Of a DNA stretch of 9,628 nucleotides, positions 1 through 6,198 are shown one piece after another. Location of the stretch: positions 1 through 9,628 of the forward strand of contig WQXW01000041.1 of the NCBI GenBank assembly GCA_009781575.1, in the 5' to 3' direction. The number at the start of each line of letters is the position of its first letter. Position 1 is the stretch's first letter. Both the position numbers and the translations under genes were made by a program. Under the pieces are notes generated by a model. The model saw only the letters and a program-made list of their open reading frames with translations. It did no database searches and was not told the origin of the DNA. Origin of the DNA: Solirubrobacterales bacterium. GTDB lineage: Bacteria > Actinomycetota > Thermoleophilia > Solirubrobacterales > Solirubrobacteraceae.

Positions 1-805
1 CTACACCGCGCTCTCCTACGCGCGCGAGCAGGATCTGACAGATCGGTTCTGGCCGGCCGATTGTCATCTGATCGCCAAGGACATCCTGCGCTTCCACGCG
101 ATCTACTGGCCGGCGCTGCTCATGGCGGCCGAGCTCGAGCTGCCACGGCGGGTGTTCGTGCACGGCTATCTGCTGATGGAGGGAGAGAAGATGAGCAAGT
201 CGCTGGGCAACGTGCTCGATCCCTTCAAGGTGATCGATCGCTTTGGCGCGGACGCGTTGCGCTTCTATCTGCTGCGCGACGTGTCGTTCGGCCAGGACGG
301 ATCGGTGTCGACCGCGTCGTTCGAGCAGCGTTACGACAGCGAGCTGGCCAACGAGTACGGCAACCTGGCGAGCCGCACGATCGCGATGGTGCACCGCTAC
401 CTCGGCGGCGCGGTGGGAGCGGGCGAGCCGGCACCGGAGCTCACCGCACACTTCGAGGGCCTCTCGCAACGCGTGGCGGAGAGGATGGACGAGGTCGAGC
501 TGACCGGCGCGCTGGATGAGATCTGGCAGCGCGTGCGCGCGCTGAACCGTTACGTCGAGGAGACCGCGCCGTGGGCGCTGGCGCGCGATGAGGCGCGGCG
601 CGCGGAGCTCGAGGGTGCGCTGCGCACGCTGGTCGAGGGGCTGCGGGTGGTGAGCGTGCTGTTGCACCCCTTTCTGCCGTCCAGCACGGAGCGGCTGCTG
701 GGTGCGCTCGGCGCGCGCGATCTCAAATTCGAGGCCGCCGCGCTCGGCGCCGACACGGTGCGCCGCGTGGAGACGATCGAGCCGCTCTTTCCCAAGCAGC
801 AGTGA
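1..805 (+). CDS. metG: Methionyl-tRNA synthetase, C-terminal part (5' end outside window)
   Basis: This is the last 267 codons of a class I aminoacyl-tRNA synthetase that charges tRNA-Met with methionine in the cytoplasm; the first complete codon starts at base 2. The fragment opens inside the catalytic domain, at the equivalent of the family's WxDALxNY segment (YTALSYA). It continues with the conserved stretch KDILRFHAIYWPALLMAAEL and then the ATP-handling KMSKS loop, seen intact at bases 188-202. The remainder is the helical anticodon-binding domain. The protein stops shortly after that domain (last residues LFPKQQ), so it lacks the C-terminal EMAPII/Trbp111-like tRNA-binding domain found on many MetRS proteins; this short form is common in actinobacteria. 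The N-terminal HIGH motif and any zinc knuckle lie upstream and cannot be judged. A 40-nt gap separates it from tatD. Confidence 0.96.
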   Translation, partial: YTALSYAREQDLTDRFWPADCHLIAKDILRFHAIYWPALLMAAELELPRRVFVHGYLLMEGEKMSKSLGNVLDPFKVIDRFGADALRFYLLRDVSFGQDGSVSTASFEQRYDSELANEYGNLASRTIAMVHRYLGGAVGAGEPAPELTAHFEGLSQRVAERMDEVELTGALDEIWQRVRALNRYVEETAPWALARDEARRAELEGALRTLVEGLRVVSVLLHPFLPSSTERLLGALGARDLKFEAAALGADTVRRVETIEPLFPKQQ

Positions 806-845
806 TTCGACAGGCACACACTCGCACACCTCTCTCGAGCAGGCA

Positions 846-1625
846 ATGATCGACAGTCACACACACCTTCACCTCTGTGAGCCACCCCCCGCCGAGCTGG
901 TCGAGGCGGCGGTGGCGGTGGGCGTGACACGCATGCTCACCGTGGGCACCGACGGCGCGTCGTGCCGCGCGGCGCTGGCGAGCGCGGAGGCGTTCCCCCA
1001 GGTGTACGCCTCGGTGGGGCGCCACCCCACCCAGGCGCGCGGGTTCGACGGCGCGGACCTGGCGGAGCTGCGCGCGCTGGCCGCGCACGAGCGGTGCGCG
1101 GCGATCGGCGAGACGGGCCTCGACTTCTTCACCGGGTCCTCCGGCGCGGGCACGGGGTCGCGCACGCCGGCGCCGCGCGAGGATCAGGAGCGCGCGTTCG
1201 CGGCGCAGATCGCGCTGGCGCGCGACACCGGCAAGCCGCTGATCATCCACACGCGCGCGGCGGAACAGGAAACGCTCGAGCAGCTGGCCGCCGAAGCGGA
1301 CGGCGTGCGCGTGGTGATGCACTGCTTCTCGATGCCCCATCGCCTGGAGGAGTGCGTGGAGCGCGGCTATGCGATCTCCTTCGCCGGCAACGTCACCTAC
1401 CCGAGCGCGCGCGCGCTGGCCGACGCGGCGCGGCGCGTGCCGGCGGAGCGCCTGCTGGTCGAGACCGACGCGCCCTACCTGGCCGCGCAGGCGGTGCGCG
1501 GCCGGCGCAATCAGCCGGCGTTCGTGGTGCACACCGCGGCGTTCCTCGCACAGCAGCGCGGTGTGAGCGAGCGCGAGCTGGAGCAGCAATTGCACGCCAA
1601 CGCCGCCGCGCTCTTCCGATGGTGA
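846..1625 (+). CDS. tatD: TatD family metal-dependent deoxyribonuclease
   Basis: A 259-residue TIM-barrel hydrolase of the TatD family; characterised members are metal-dependent DNases that trim DNA ends, but the substrate here is inferred. All expected metal ligands are visible: His5 and His7 in HTHLH, Glu89 in GETGLDFF, His135 in IIHTR, His159 in MHCFS and Asp208 in ETDAPYL. The ATG at 846 is chosen because the family starts two or three residues before the first His; the frame is open upstream to 702, but that part is metG coding sequence in another frame. The loop after GETGLDFF carries a Gly/Ser/Thr-rich stretch of about 15 residues, longer than the usual short YY(D) turn. The stop overlaps the rsmA start, implying translational coupling. 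The metG-tatD-rsmA order is conserved in many bacteria. Confidence 0.93.
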   Translation: MIDSHTHLHLCEPPPAELVEAAVAVGVTRMLTVGTDGASCRAALASAEAFPQVYASVGRHPTQARGFDGADLAELRALAAHERCAAIGETGLDFFTGSSGAGTGSRTPAPREDQERAFAAQIALARDTGKPLIIHTRAAEQETLEQLAAEADGVRVVMHCFSMPHRLEECVERGYAISFAGNVTYPSARALADAARRVPAERLLVETDAPYLAAQAVRGRRNQPAFVVHTAAFLAQQRGVSERELEQQLHANAAALFRW

Positions 1626-2464
1626 TGGTCGCGGCGGTGGCGGGCACGCCCACACAGCCCACGCTGCGCAGGATGCGCGAGTTCGGCATCCGCCCCGATC
1701 GCGAGCTGGGCCAGAATTTCCTGGTCGACTCCAACATCCTCGGCGTGATCGGGCGGGCGGCGGCGCCGGCGCTCGATGGCAGCGAGGTGGTGCTCGAGAT
1801 CGGCGGCGGGCTGGGTGTGCTGTCGGAGTACCTCGCCGCGCGCGCGGCGCACCTGCACGTGATCGAGCTCGACGCGCGGCTGCGCGAGGCGCTGCAGGAC
1901 GCGGTGGCGCGCTTCGAGAACGTGACACTGCACTGGGGCGATGCGATGCGGCTCGATCTCGCCGCGCTGCGCCCCGCGCCGGACGCGGTGGTGGCCAACC
2001 TCCCCTACGGCATCGCGGCCTCCTCGCTGTTGCGCACGATCGAGGAGCTCCCCGAGGTGACCCTCTGGGTGGCGATGGTCCAGCGCGAGGTGGGCGAGCG
2101 GCTCGCGGCATCGCCCGGCTCGGGCGAGTACGGCGCCAGCTCGGCGATCGCGCAGCTGGCGTGCGAGGTGCGCGTGATCCGCGCGATCCCCCGCACGGTC
2201 TTTCACCCGGTGCCCAACGTCGACTCGGTGCTGGTGCGGATGCAACGCTCCGGCGAGGCCCCTCCACCCGCGCTGCGCGCGCTGGTGCGGGGCGCGTTCG
2301 CCCACCGCCGCAAGACCCTGCCGGCCTCGCTGGAGCTCGCCGGCATCTGCTCCCGCGGCCGCGCGCGCGCGGCGCTGCGCCAACTGGGCCTCGCGGAGGA
2401 CGTGCGCGCCGAGCGCCTCTCCCCCACGCAGTTTCGGCACCTGGCCGAGGCGCTCGAGCGGTGA
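1619..2464 (+). CDS. rsmA: 16S rRNA (adenine1518-N6/adenine1519-N6)-dimethyltransferase
   Basis: RsmA (KsgA) dimethylates two adjacent adenines in the 3'-terminal hairpin of 16S rRNA using S-adenosylmethionine, a late small-subunit maturation step. At 281 residues the length fits the family. Landmarks are LGQNFLVD near residue 31, the SAM-binding loop EIGGGLG (Glu60, Gly62-64), the acidic Glu83 ending the next strand (IELD), Asp108 in GDAM, the catalytic NLPY at 127-130, and FHPVPNVDS followed by AFAHRRKTL in the C-terminal domain. Two ATGs are possible, 1619 and 1625; the second forms a TGATG overlap with the tatD stop. The first is given, but the choice changes only two residues. No convincing Shine-Dalgarno sequence precedes either, consistent with re-initiation after tatD. 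Confidence 0.95.
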   Translation: MVMVAAVAGTPTQPTLRRMREFGIRPDRELGQNFLVDSNILGVIGRAAAPALDGSEVVLEIGGGLGVLSEYLAARAAHLHVIELDARLREALQDAVARFENVTLHWGDAMRLDLAALRPAPDAVVANLPYGIAASSLLRTIEELPEVTLWVAMVQREVGERLAASPGSGEYGASSAIAQLACEVRVIRAIPRTVFHPVPNVDSVLVRMQRSGEAPPPALRALVRGAFAHRRKTLPASLELAGICSRGRARAALRQLGLAEDVRAERLSPTQFRHLAEALER

Positions 2465-2465
2465 G
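2460..2465 (+). promoter_or_regulatory. Ribosome binding site deciding the ispE start
   Basis: GGTGAG can pair with the UCACC part of the 16S rRNA 3' end and stands 7 nt before the ATG at 2473. It overlaps the rsmA stop codon, so ribosomes ending rsmA would be placed directly on it. This favours ATG 2473 over the GTG at 2461. Confidence 0.5.
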
Positions 2466-2472
2466 CCCGCAC

Positions 2473-3474
2473 ATGGGTGCGGGGAGCTGCGCCGCGTGGT
2501 CCGGTCCGGACGCAGGAGCGACGCCGCCGCTGGTGGCGCGCGCGCCGGCGAAGATCAACCTCGGCCTCTTCGTGGGCGAGACGCGCGCGGACGGCCGCCA
2601 CGAGCTGGCGACCGTGATGCAGTCGATCTCGCTCGCCGACGAGCTGGCGCTCGAGCGGGCGCCGGCGGGCGCGGGCGGCGATCAGGTGATCTGCGCGGGC
2701 GTGGACGGCGAGAACCTGGCGGCGCGCGCGCTCGAGCGCTTCCGCGCGGCCACCGGCTGGGAGGGTCCGCCGCTTCGCCTGCGCATCGACAAGCGCGTGC
2801 CGGTCGGCGCGGGCCTGGGGGGCGGATCGGGCGACGCGGCGGCGGCGCTGCGCCTGGCGGCCGCGGCGGCGGGCGTCGCCGACGAAGAGCTGCTGCTCGC
2901 CCTGGCGCGAGGCCTCGGCGCGGACGTGCCGGCGCAGGTGCGACCGGGCCGCTGGCTGGCGACCGGCGTGGGCGAGCGCCTGCAGGCGCTTCCCGACCCG
3001 GCGCGGCCGTTCGGCGTGCTGGTGCTCCCCGCCGCGCAACAGCTCTCCACCGCAAAGGTCTACGCGCAGCTGGATGCCCGCCGCCGGCGACACCGGGCCG
3101 CGCCGGAGCCGGCGGAGCAGGCCGAGCGCGCGCCGGCGCTGGCGGATCGCGCGCGGGCGTTGGGCGAGGCGTTGGGCGCCGGCGCGGGGCTGCCACCGGC
3201 GGAGCTGCTTGCCAACGAGCTCCAGGACGCGGCGATCGATCTCTGCCCGGCGATCGAGGAGACGCTGGCGCGGGCGCGCTCGACTGGAGCGCAGGTGGCG
3301 ATGGTGAGCGGCTCGGGACCCACGGTGGTGGCACTGTTCGGCGGCGACGGCGGGGTGGCGCTGGCCCATGATGCGGCGCGCGCGCTGGAGGGGGAGGGTC
3401 CGGCGCCGCACGTGGCGGTGCCGGTGGGCGCGGAGCTCGCGCGCGCGCGATGCCGCTCCGTAGGGCAGAATTGA
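2473..3474 (+). CDS. ispE: 4-diphosphocytidyl-2-C-methyl-D-erythritol kinase
   Basis: A GHMP-family kinase that phosphorylates the 2-hydroxyl of CDP-methylerythritol in the MEP (non-mevalonate) route to isoprenoid precursors. It shows PAKINL with the catalytic Lys27, the ATP-binding glycine loop GLGGGSGD at 114-121, the catalytic Asp151 in LGADVP, and motif 3 SGSGPT at 279-284. The loop has Gly where the family usually has a second Ser (GLGGGSSD). At 333 residues it is longer than typical IspE (about 280-310); the extra length is an N-terminal leader of about 20 residues and an Arg/Ala/Glu-rich stretch near residues 200-235. The ATG at 2473 is chosen because GGTGAG (2460-2465) lies 7 nt before it. 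A GTG at 2461, overlapping the rsmA stop as GTGA, would add four residues. Confidence 0.93.
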   Translation: MGAGSCAAWSGPDAGATPPLVARAPAKINLGLFVGETRADGRHELATVMQSISLADELALERAPAGAGGDQVICAGVDGENLAARALERFRAATGWEGPPLRLRIDKRVPVGAGLGGGSGDAAAALRLAAAAAGVADEELLLALARGLGADVPAQVRPGRWLATGVGERLQALPDPARPFGVLVLPAAQQLSTAKVYAQLDARRRRHRAAPEPAEQAERAPALADRARALGEALGAGAGLPPAELLANELQDAAIDLCPAIEETLARARSTGAQVAMVSGSGPTVVALFGGDGGVALAHDAARALEGEGPAPHVAVPVGAELARARCRSVGQN

Positions 3475-3475
3475 G

Positions 3476-3481
3476 CGGGAG
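3476..3481 (+). promoter_or_regulatory. Ribosome binding site supporting a TTG start
   Basis: CGGGAG stands 5 nt before the TTG at 3487, just after the ispE stop at 3474. It is one of the better Shine-Dalgarno matches in the window and is the main reason to accept a TTG start for the small membrane protein. Confidence 0.5.
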
Positions 3482-3486
3482 ATCCC

Positions 3487-3699
3487 TTGAGCAGAACTGC
3501 TGTCAACGACCTCGTGGCCGGCTGTGCGGCGGTCTTCGGACTGGCGCTGTACGCCGGGCTGATCCTGGTTCCCGCGTGGAACTCCTACTCGCGCCTGTGG
3601 CAGCGGCTGGCGGCGAGCGTGCTGTCGCTGTACGTGCTGATCCTGCTGGTGGGGATCGGCGTGGTGGGCGCGCTGGCGATCATCTACTTCTGGGGCTAG
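3487..3699 (+). CDS. Small two-helix integral membrane protein, unknown function
   Basis: A 70-residue hydrophobic protein that I do not recognise. Two likely transmembrane helices are visible, about residues 8-29 (DLVAGCAAVFGLALYAGLIL) and 41-67 (ending VVGALAIIYFWG). They are joined by a short polar/aromatic loop with Asn, Ser, Tyr, Arg and Trp (NSYSRLWQR). There is no signal-peptide cleavage site or recognised motif. The start is TTG at 3487, supported by a Shine-Dalgarno-like CGGGAG (3476-3481) five nt upstream. It lies 12 nt after ispE and 4 nt before the regulator gene, so it is almost certainly co-transcribed and probably real despite its size. Its position between an isoprenoid enzyme and a transcription factor suggests no specific job. 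Confidence 0.72.
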   Translation: MSRTAVNDLVAGCAAVFGLALYAGLILVPAWNSYSRLWQRLAASVLSLYVLILLVGIGVVGALAIIYFWG

Positions 3700-3703
3700 C
3701 CCG

Positions 3704-4936
3704 GTGCCGGACCTCACGGGTCTGGACGCGGTCACCGAGGCCGTGGAGCGGGGAGCGAGCCTGCCGGAGGTGGTGCGCGCGGCGGCGCGCGCGCTGGAGG
3801 CGAGCCTGGCGGTGACCGACGCGTGGGGCGCCACGCTGGCCGTGGCGGCGCGCTCGCCGGCTGAGGAGCGCTCGCTGCTGGCGGGGGGAGAGGGCATCGC
3901 CACCGCCCCGTTGCGGGTGGCGGACGAGATCGTGGGCACGCTCCACATGCGCGCGCGCACGGAGCCCGGCGCGTCGATCGTGAGGCTCCTGACCACGATG
4001 ATCGCCTCCGAGGTGGAGCGGGTGCGCGCGCCGGCGCTGGCCTCCGAGGGCGCGGCGGCGGCGTTTCTCGGCGCGATCGCCACCCGCGAGCTGGTCGATC
4101 GCGCGGAGCTGCTGGCGCGCGCGGGCGAGCTGTCGCTGCCCCTGGAGGGAGGCGCGAGCATGATCGTGGCGCGCGCCCATCCCCAGCGCCCCACCGAGGA
4201 GGGGTGGCGTGCGCGCGTGCGCGCGATCTCCGAGCGCGGCGCGCGCGCGGTGGCGAGCCACTCGATCGCGGCGCTGTCGGAGCGCGACGGCGCGGGCGCG
4301 GCGGCGGGCGCGGCCGGCGTTGAGGTGCTGCTGCTGGTGCCCGGCGGCGATGAGGCGCTGGCGCGCCGCGCGGGCGAGTCGGTGCTGCGGGAGATGGAGG
4401 CGAGCCTGCCGGGCTGCACCTTCGCGCTGGGCCGCAGCCGCGTCGCCGGCGATCCCGCCGAGCTCGCGCGCGCGGCGAGCGAGGCGCTGCTGGCGGCCAA
4501 CGTGGCGGAGGGCTCGCCCCAGGCGGGCGCGCTGAGCTTCGAGGAGACCGGCGCCTACCGGTTGCTGCTGTCCACGATGAGCGAGAACCCCCGCGAGTTG
4601 CAGCGCTTTTACGAGGAGACGGTCGAGCCGCTGGTCGGCTACGACGAGCAGTACGAGACCACGCTCGTGCAGACGCTCGACTCCTTCCTCGAAGCCGACG
4701 GCAACGTGGCCGGCACCGCACAGCGCCTCTACACCCATCGTCACACGATCTACTACCGCTTGGAGCGCGTGCGCGAGCTGACCGGGCTCGACGTGTCGTC
4801 CACCGACGGGCGCGAGAAGCTCAGCCTCGGGCTGAAGGCGATGCGCGTGCTGGGCATCTCCACCGCGCGCGGCCCGGCCACCGAGGAGGGCGCCGCCGGG
4901 GGACGCGTGCCACGGGGCGCCCCCCGGCGCGAGTAG
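3704..4936 (+). CDS. PucR/CdaR-type transcriptional regulator
   Basis: A 410-residue cytoplasmic DNA-binding regulator. The C-terminal third is a clear PucR-type helix-turn-helix domain (family PF13556): the segment from about residue 285 to 385 includes YEETVEPLVGYDE, LVQTLDSFLEADGNVAGTAQ and HRHTIYYRLERVRELTG (His345 onward). Residues about 150-270 resemble the GGDEF-like middle domain of CdaR/PucR proteins (FALGRSRV, then PAELARAASEALLAANVAE). The first 120 residues look like a small GAF-like sensory domain (ATLAVAARSP, VADEIVGTLHMRA), with unknown ligand. The last 25 residues are a Gly/Arg-rich disordered tail. The start is GTG at 3704, 4 nt after the previous stop, with GGGG (3692-3695) eight nt upstream. 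Relatives control purine, sugar-diacid or amino-acid use; the target here is unknown. It is the last gene before the terminator at 5016. Confidence 0.88.
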   Translation: MPDLTGLDAVTEAVERGASLPEVVRAAARALEASLAVTDAWGATLAVAARSPAEERSLLAGGEGIATAPLRVADEIVGTLHMRARTEPGASIVRLLTTMIASEVERVRAPALASEGAAAAFLGAIATRELVDRAELLARAGELSLPLEGGASMIVARAHPQRPTEEGWRARVRAISERGARAVASHSIAALSERDGAGAAAGAAGVEVLLLVPGGDEALARRAGESVLREMEASLPGCTFALGRSRVAGDPAELARAASEALLAANVAEGSPQAGALSFEETGAYRLLLSTMSENPRELQRFYEETVEPLVGYDEQYETTLVQTLDSFLEADGNVAGTAQRLYTHRHTIYYRLERVRELTGLDVSSTDGREKLSLGLKAMRVLGISTARGPATEEGAAGGRVPRGAPRRE

Positions 4937-4979
4937 AGCCAAGGGTGCCCGCTCCCCGGCGCTGCCGGTTGAGCGGTGC

Positions 4980-5015
4980 CGGTCGTCGAGCAGCGGCCGT
5001 TTCGTGTTTTGTTTT
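4980..5015 (+). terminator. Possible weak intrinsic terminator after the regulator gene
   Basis: CGGTCG (4980-4985) can pair with CGGCCG (4994-4999) around an 8-nt loop, with one G-U pair. It is followed by a T-rich run, TTTCGTGTTTTGTTTT, up to 5015. The stem is only 6 bp and the T run is interrupted, so it is weaker than the hairpin that follows; the two may act in series. Confidence 0.35.
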
Positions 5016-5050
5016 GAGGATTGGTTCCGCGCGGAACGAATCCTCTTTTT
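5016..5050 (+). terminator. Strong Rho-independent terminator ending the metG-to-regulator operon
   Basis: GAGGATT (5016-5022) pairs with AATCCTC (5039-5045), then a single G-G mismatch (5023/5038), then GTTCC (5024-5028) pairs with GGAAC (5033-5037) around a GCGC loop. The stem is followed immediately by TTTTT (5046-5050). Twelve base pairs plus a T tract make a canonical intrinsic terminator for + strand transcription. The other strand has AAAACAAAA after the stem, so it should not terminate - strand transcripts. The inner 14 bases (5024-5037) form a perfect palindrome. Confidence 0.8.
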
Positions 5051-5135
5051 GAATCCCCCAACGGCGCCACAGACAGGTGTGTTCGAGGCCGCATGGGCGG
5101 TGTGGCTCGCACACGGCGTCGCGCGCACTCGGCGG

Positions 5136-5141
5136 TAGGGT
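5136..5141 (+). promoter_or_regulatory. Candidate -10 hexamer for the lipoprotein gene
   Basis: TAGGGT fits the actinobacterial TANNNT -10 pattern and lies 12 nt before the ATG at 5154, downstream of the terminator, where a new promoter is needed. No -35 resembling TTGACA is seen 16-19 nt upstream. Transcription starting about 7 nt after it would leave a leader of only a few bases. Confidence 0.35.
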
Positions 5142-5153
5142 GTGGGGCGACAG

Positions 5154-6044
5154 ATGAAGGGGGTGCGCGCCACACGCTGGGGATCCGCGCTCGCCGCGGT
5201 GGGCGCGGGGGCGCTCGTGTCGGCGCTGGTCGCGCTCTCCGGGTGCGGCGGCGCGGCCACGATCGACCCGCTCGCACAGGCGGCGCAGGTGAGCGGCGAA
5301 TCGCCGGGGGCGCACGTGTCGATGACCACGCAGGTGAGCTCCTCCCAGCTGTCCGCGCCGCTCACGATCGGCGCGGCGGGATATGTGGACCTGCACCAGC
5401 GCTCGGGGCGCTTCACGATCGATCTCTCCGGCATTCCCCAGCTGGCCGCGCTCGGCGGCGGGGGCCGGTACGCGGAAGAGATCTTCCTGTTCCCCGTCTT
5501 CTACCTGAAGGCACCCTTCCTGGCCTCCCGCCTGCCCGGCGGTCGCACCTGGATGAAGGTGGACCTGCAGGCCGCCGGCCAGTCGGCCGGGATCAACGTC
5601 TCGCAGCTCTCCTCGCTGGGCGGCAGCAACCCGGCCGACACGCTGCAGTATCTGCGTGGCGCCGGTCAGGTGAGCAAGGTCGGCAGCGAACTGCTCGAAG
5701 GTGTGCCCACCGACCGCTACCGCGCGACGATCGAGCTCGACCGCCTCGTCCAGCGCGCGCCGGCGGCGGAGCGGGCGAGCATCGAACAGTCGGTGGCCCA
5801 GCTGGGCAAGCTCACCAGGCCGAGCTTCCCGATGGAAGTGTGGGTCGACCCGCAGCACCGCGTGCGCCGCATGCGTTTCGCAATCACCGAGAGCCTGCCG
5901 GGGGTGGGAAGCACGACGACCACCCTGGATGCCCACTACACCGACTACGGGCCGGTGCCGGCGGTCACCCCGCCGCCGCCGGGAGAAGTGTTCGACGCCA
6001 CCTCGCTCGCCAGCCGCGGCCTCTCCAACGCCCTTGGCCACTGA
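5154..6044 (+). CDS. Secreted lipoprotein, possibly LppX/LprAFG-like
   Basis: A 296-residue exported lipoprotein. The N-terminus has positive charges (Lys2, Arg5, Arg8), a hydrophobic segment and the lipobox LSGC with the modifiable Cys31, so the mature protein should be anchored to the outer face of the membrane. The rest is soluble and shows alternating short beta-like segments: SAPLTIGAAGYVDLHQRSGR, FTIDLSG, TWMKVDL, DRYRATIELDRL, MEVWVDPQHRVRRMRF and a proline-rich GPVPAVTPPPP near the end. This layout resembles the LppX/LprAFG (LolA-like fold) lipoproteins that carry lipids in mycobacteria, but that match is from general pattern, not a search. ATG 5154 is preferred over GTG 5142, which adds four residues. 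It stands alone between a terminator and a tRNA gene. Confidence 0.8.
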   Translation: MKGVRATRWGSALAAVGAGALVSALVALSGCGGAATIDPLAQAAQVSGESPGAHVSMTTQVSSSQLSAPLTIGAAGYVDLHQRSGRFTIDLSGIPQLAALGGGGRYAEEIFLFPVFYLKAPFLASRLPGGRTWMKVDLQAAGQSAGINVSQLSSLGGSNPADTLQYLRGAGQVSKVGSELLEGVPTDRYRATIELDRLVQRAPAAERASIEQSVAQLGKLTRPSFPMEVWVDPQHRVRRMRFAITESLPGVGSTTTTLDAHYTDYGPVPAVTPPPPGEVFDATSLASRGLSNALGH

Positions 6045-6063
6045 GCGGGGCCGCTGCTAGATT
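6034..6063 (+). promoter_or_regulatory. Likely promoter of tRNA-Gln
   Basis: TTGGCC (6034-6039) and TAGATT (6058-6063) are separated by 18 nt, and TGC directly before the second box gives an extended -10. Transcription would begin about 4-5 nt before the mature tRNA at 6074. The -35 box overlaps the last codons of the lipoprotein gene. Confidence 0.5.
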
Positions 6064-6073
6064 CGAGCACCCC

Positions 6074-6146
6074 TGGGGGGTCGGCTAACTGGCTAAGCCA
6101 TCAGGTTTTGGTCCTGGGAACCGGGGTTCGAGTCCTCGCCCCCCAG
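6074..6146 (+). tRNA. tRNA-Gln, anticodon TTG
   Basis: A full 73-nt cloverleaf can be folded. The acceptor stem TGGGGGG (6074-6080) pairs with CCCCCCA (6139-6145), giving the U1-A72 end typical of tRNA-Gln. The D stem GGCT (6083-6086) pairs with AGCC (6096-6099). The anticodon stem TCAGG (6101-6105) pairs with CCTGG (6113-6117), with one G-U pair. The loop TTTTGGT places TTG at 6108-6110. The T stem 6122-6126/6134-6138 closes the loop TTCGAGT. The discriminator is G6146. CCA is not encoded (CCT follows), so it must be added after transcription. UUG reads CAA and, by wobble, CAG. Confidence 0.96.
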
Positions 6147-6180
6147 CCTCGCCTCGCGCGCGCGATCGAGCGGTTGCGCG

Positions 6181-6186
6181 TAAGGT
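6181..6186 (+). promoter_or_regulatory. Candidate -10 hexamer for glmU
   Basis: TAAGGT (TANNNT pattern) lies 12 nt before the glmU ATG at 6199, the same spacing as the hexamer before the lipoprotein gene. There is no recognisable -35. glmU may also be read through from the tRNA promoter, since no terminator is seen between 6147 and 6198. Confidence 0.35.
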
Positions 6187-6198
6187 GCCGGGTCAGCG

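Noticed and set aside
723..2558. 611-codon open frame on the - strand across tatD and rsmA
   Set aside because: It lies antisense to two genes with intact catalytic motifs. Its translation is Arg/Ala/Pro-rich without any recognisable domain, as expected for an antisense frame in GC-rich DNA with few stop codons.
2203..4500. 765-codon open frame on the - strand across ispE and the regulator gene
   Set aside because: It is a shadow of three + strand genes; composition is low-complexity Ser/Ala/Arg and no family motif is seen.
4958..4980. Hairpin GGCGCTGC / GCGGTGCC just after the regulator stop
   Set aside because: An 8-bp stem with two G-U pairs can be drawn, but no T tract follows and such stems are easy to find in GC-rich DNA.
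3680..5434. 584-codon - strand frame crossing the terminator region
   Set aside because: It runs through an intrinsic terminator and into the lipoprotein gene, has no domain signal, and has His/Arg-rich antisense composition.
5021..6088. 355-codon + strand frame overlapping the lipoprotein gene
   Set aside because: It starts inside the terminator stem and is Gly/Arg/Ala-rich. The overlapping frame from 5154 has a proper lipobox and secretion signal.
6129..6146. 3' end of tRNA-Gln as a phage or island attachment site
   Set aside because: No integrase gene or repeated copy of the tRNA end is seen in the window, and the downstream genes are core genes.
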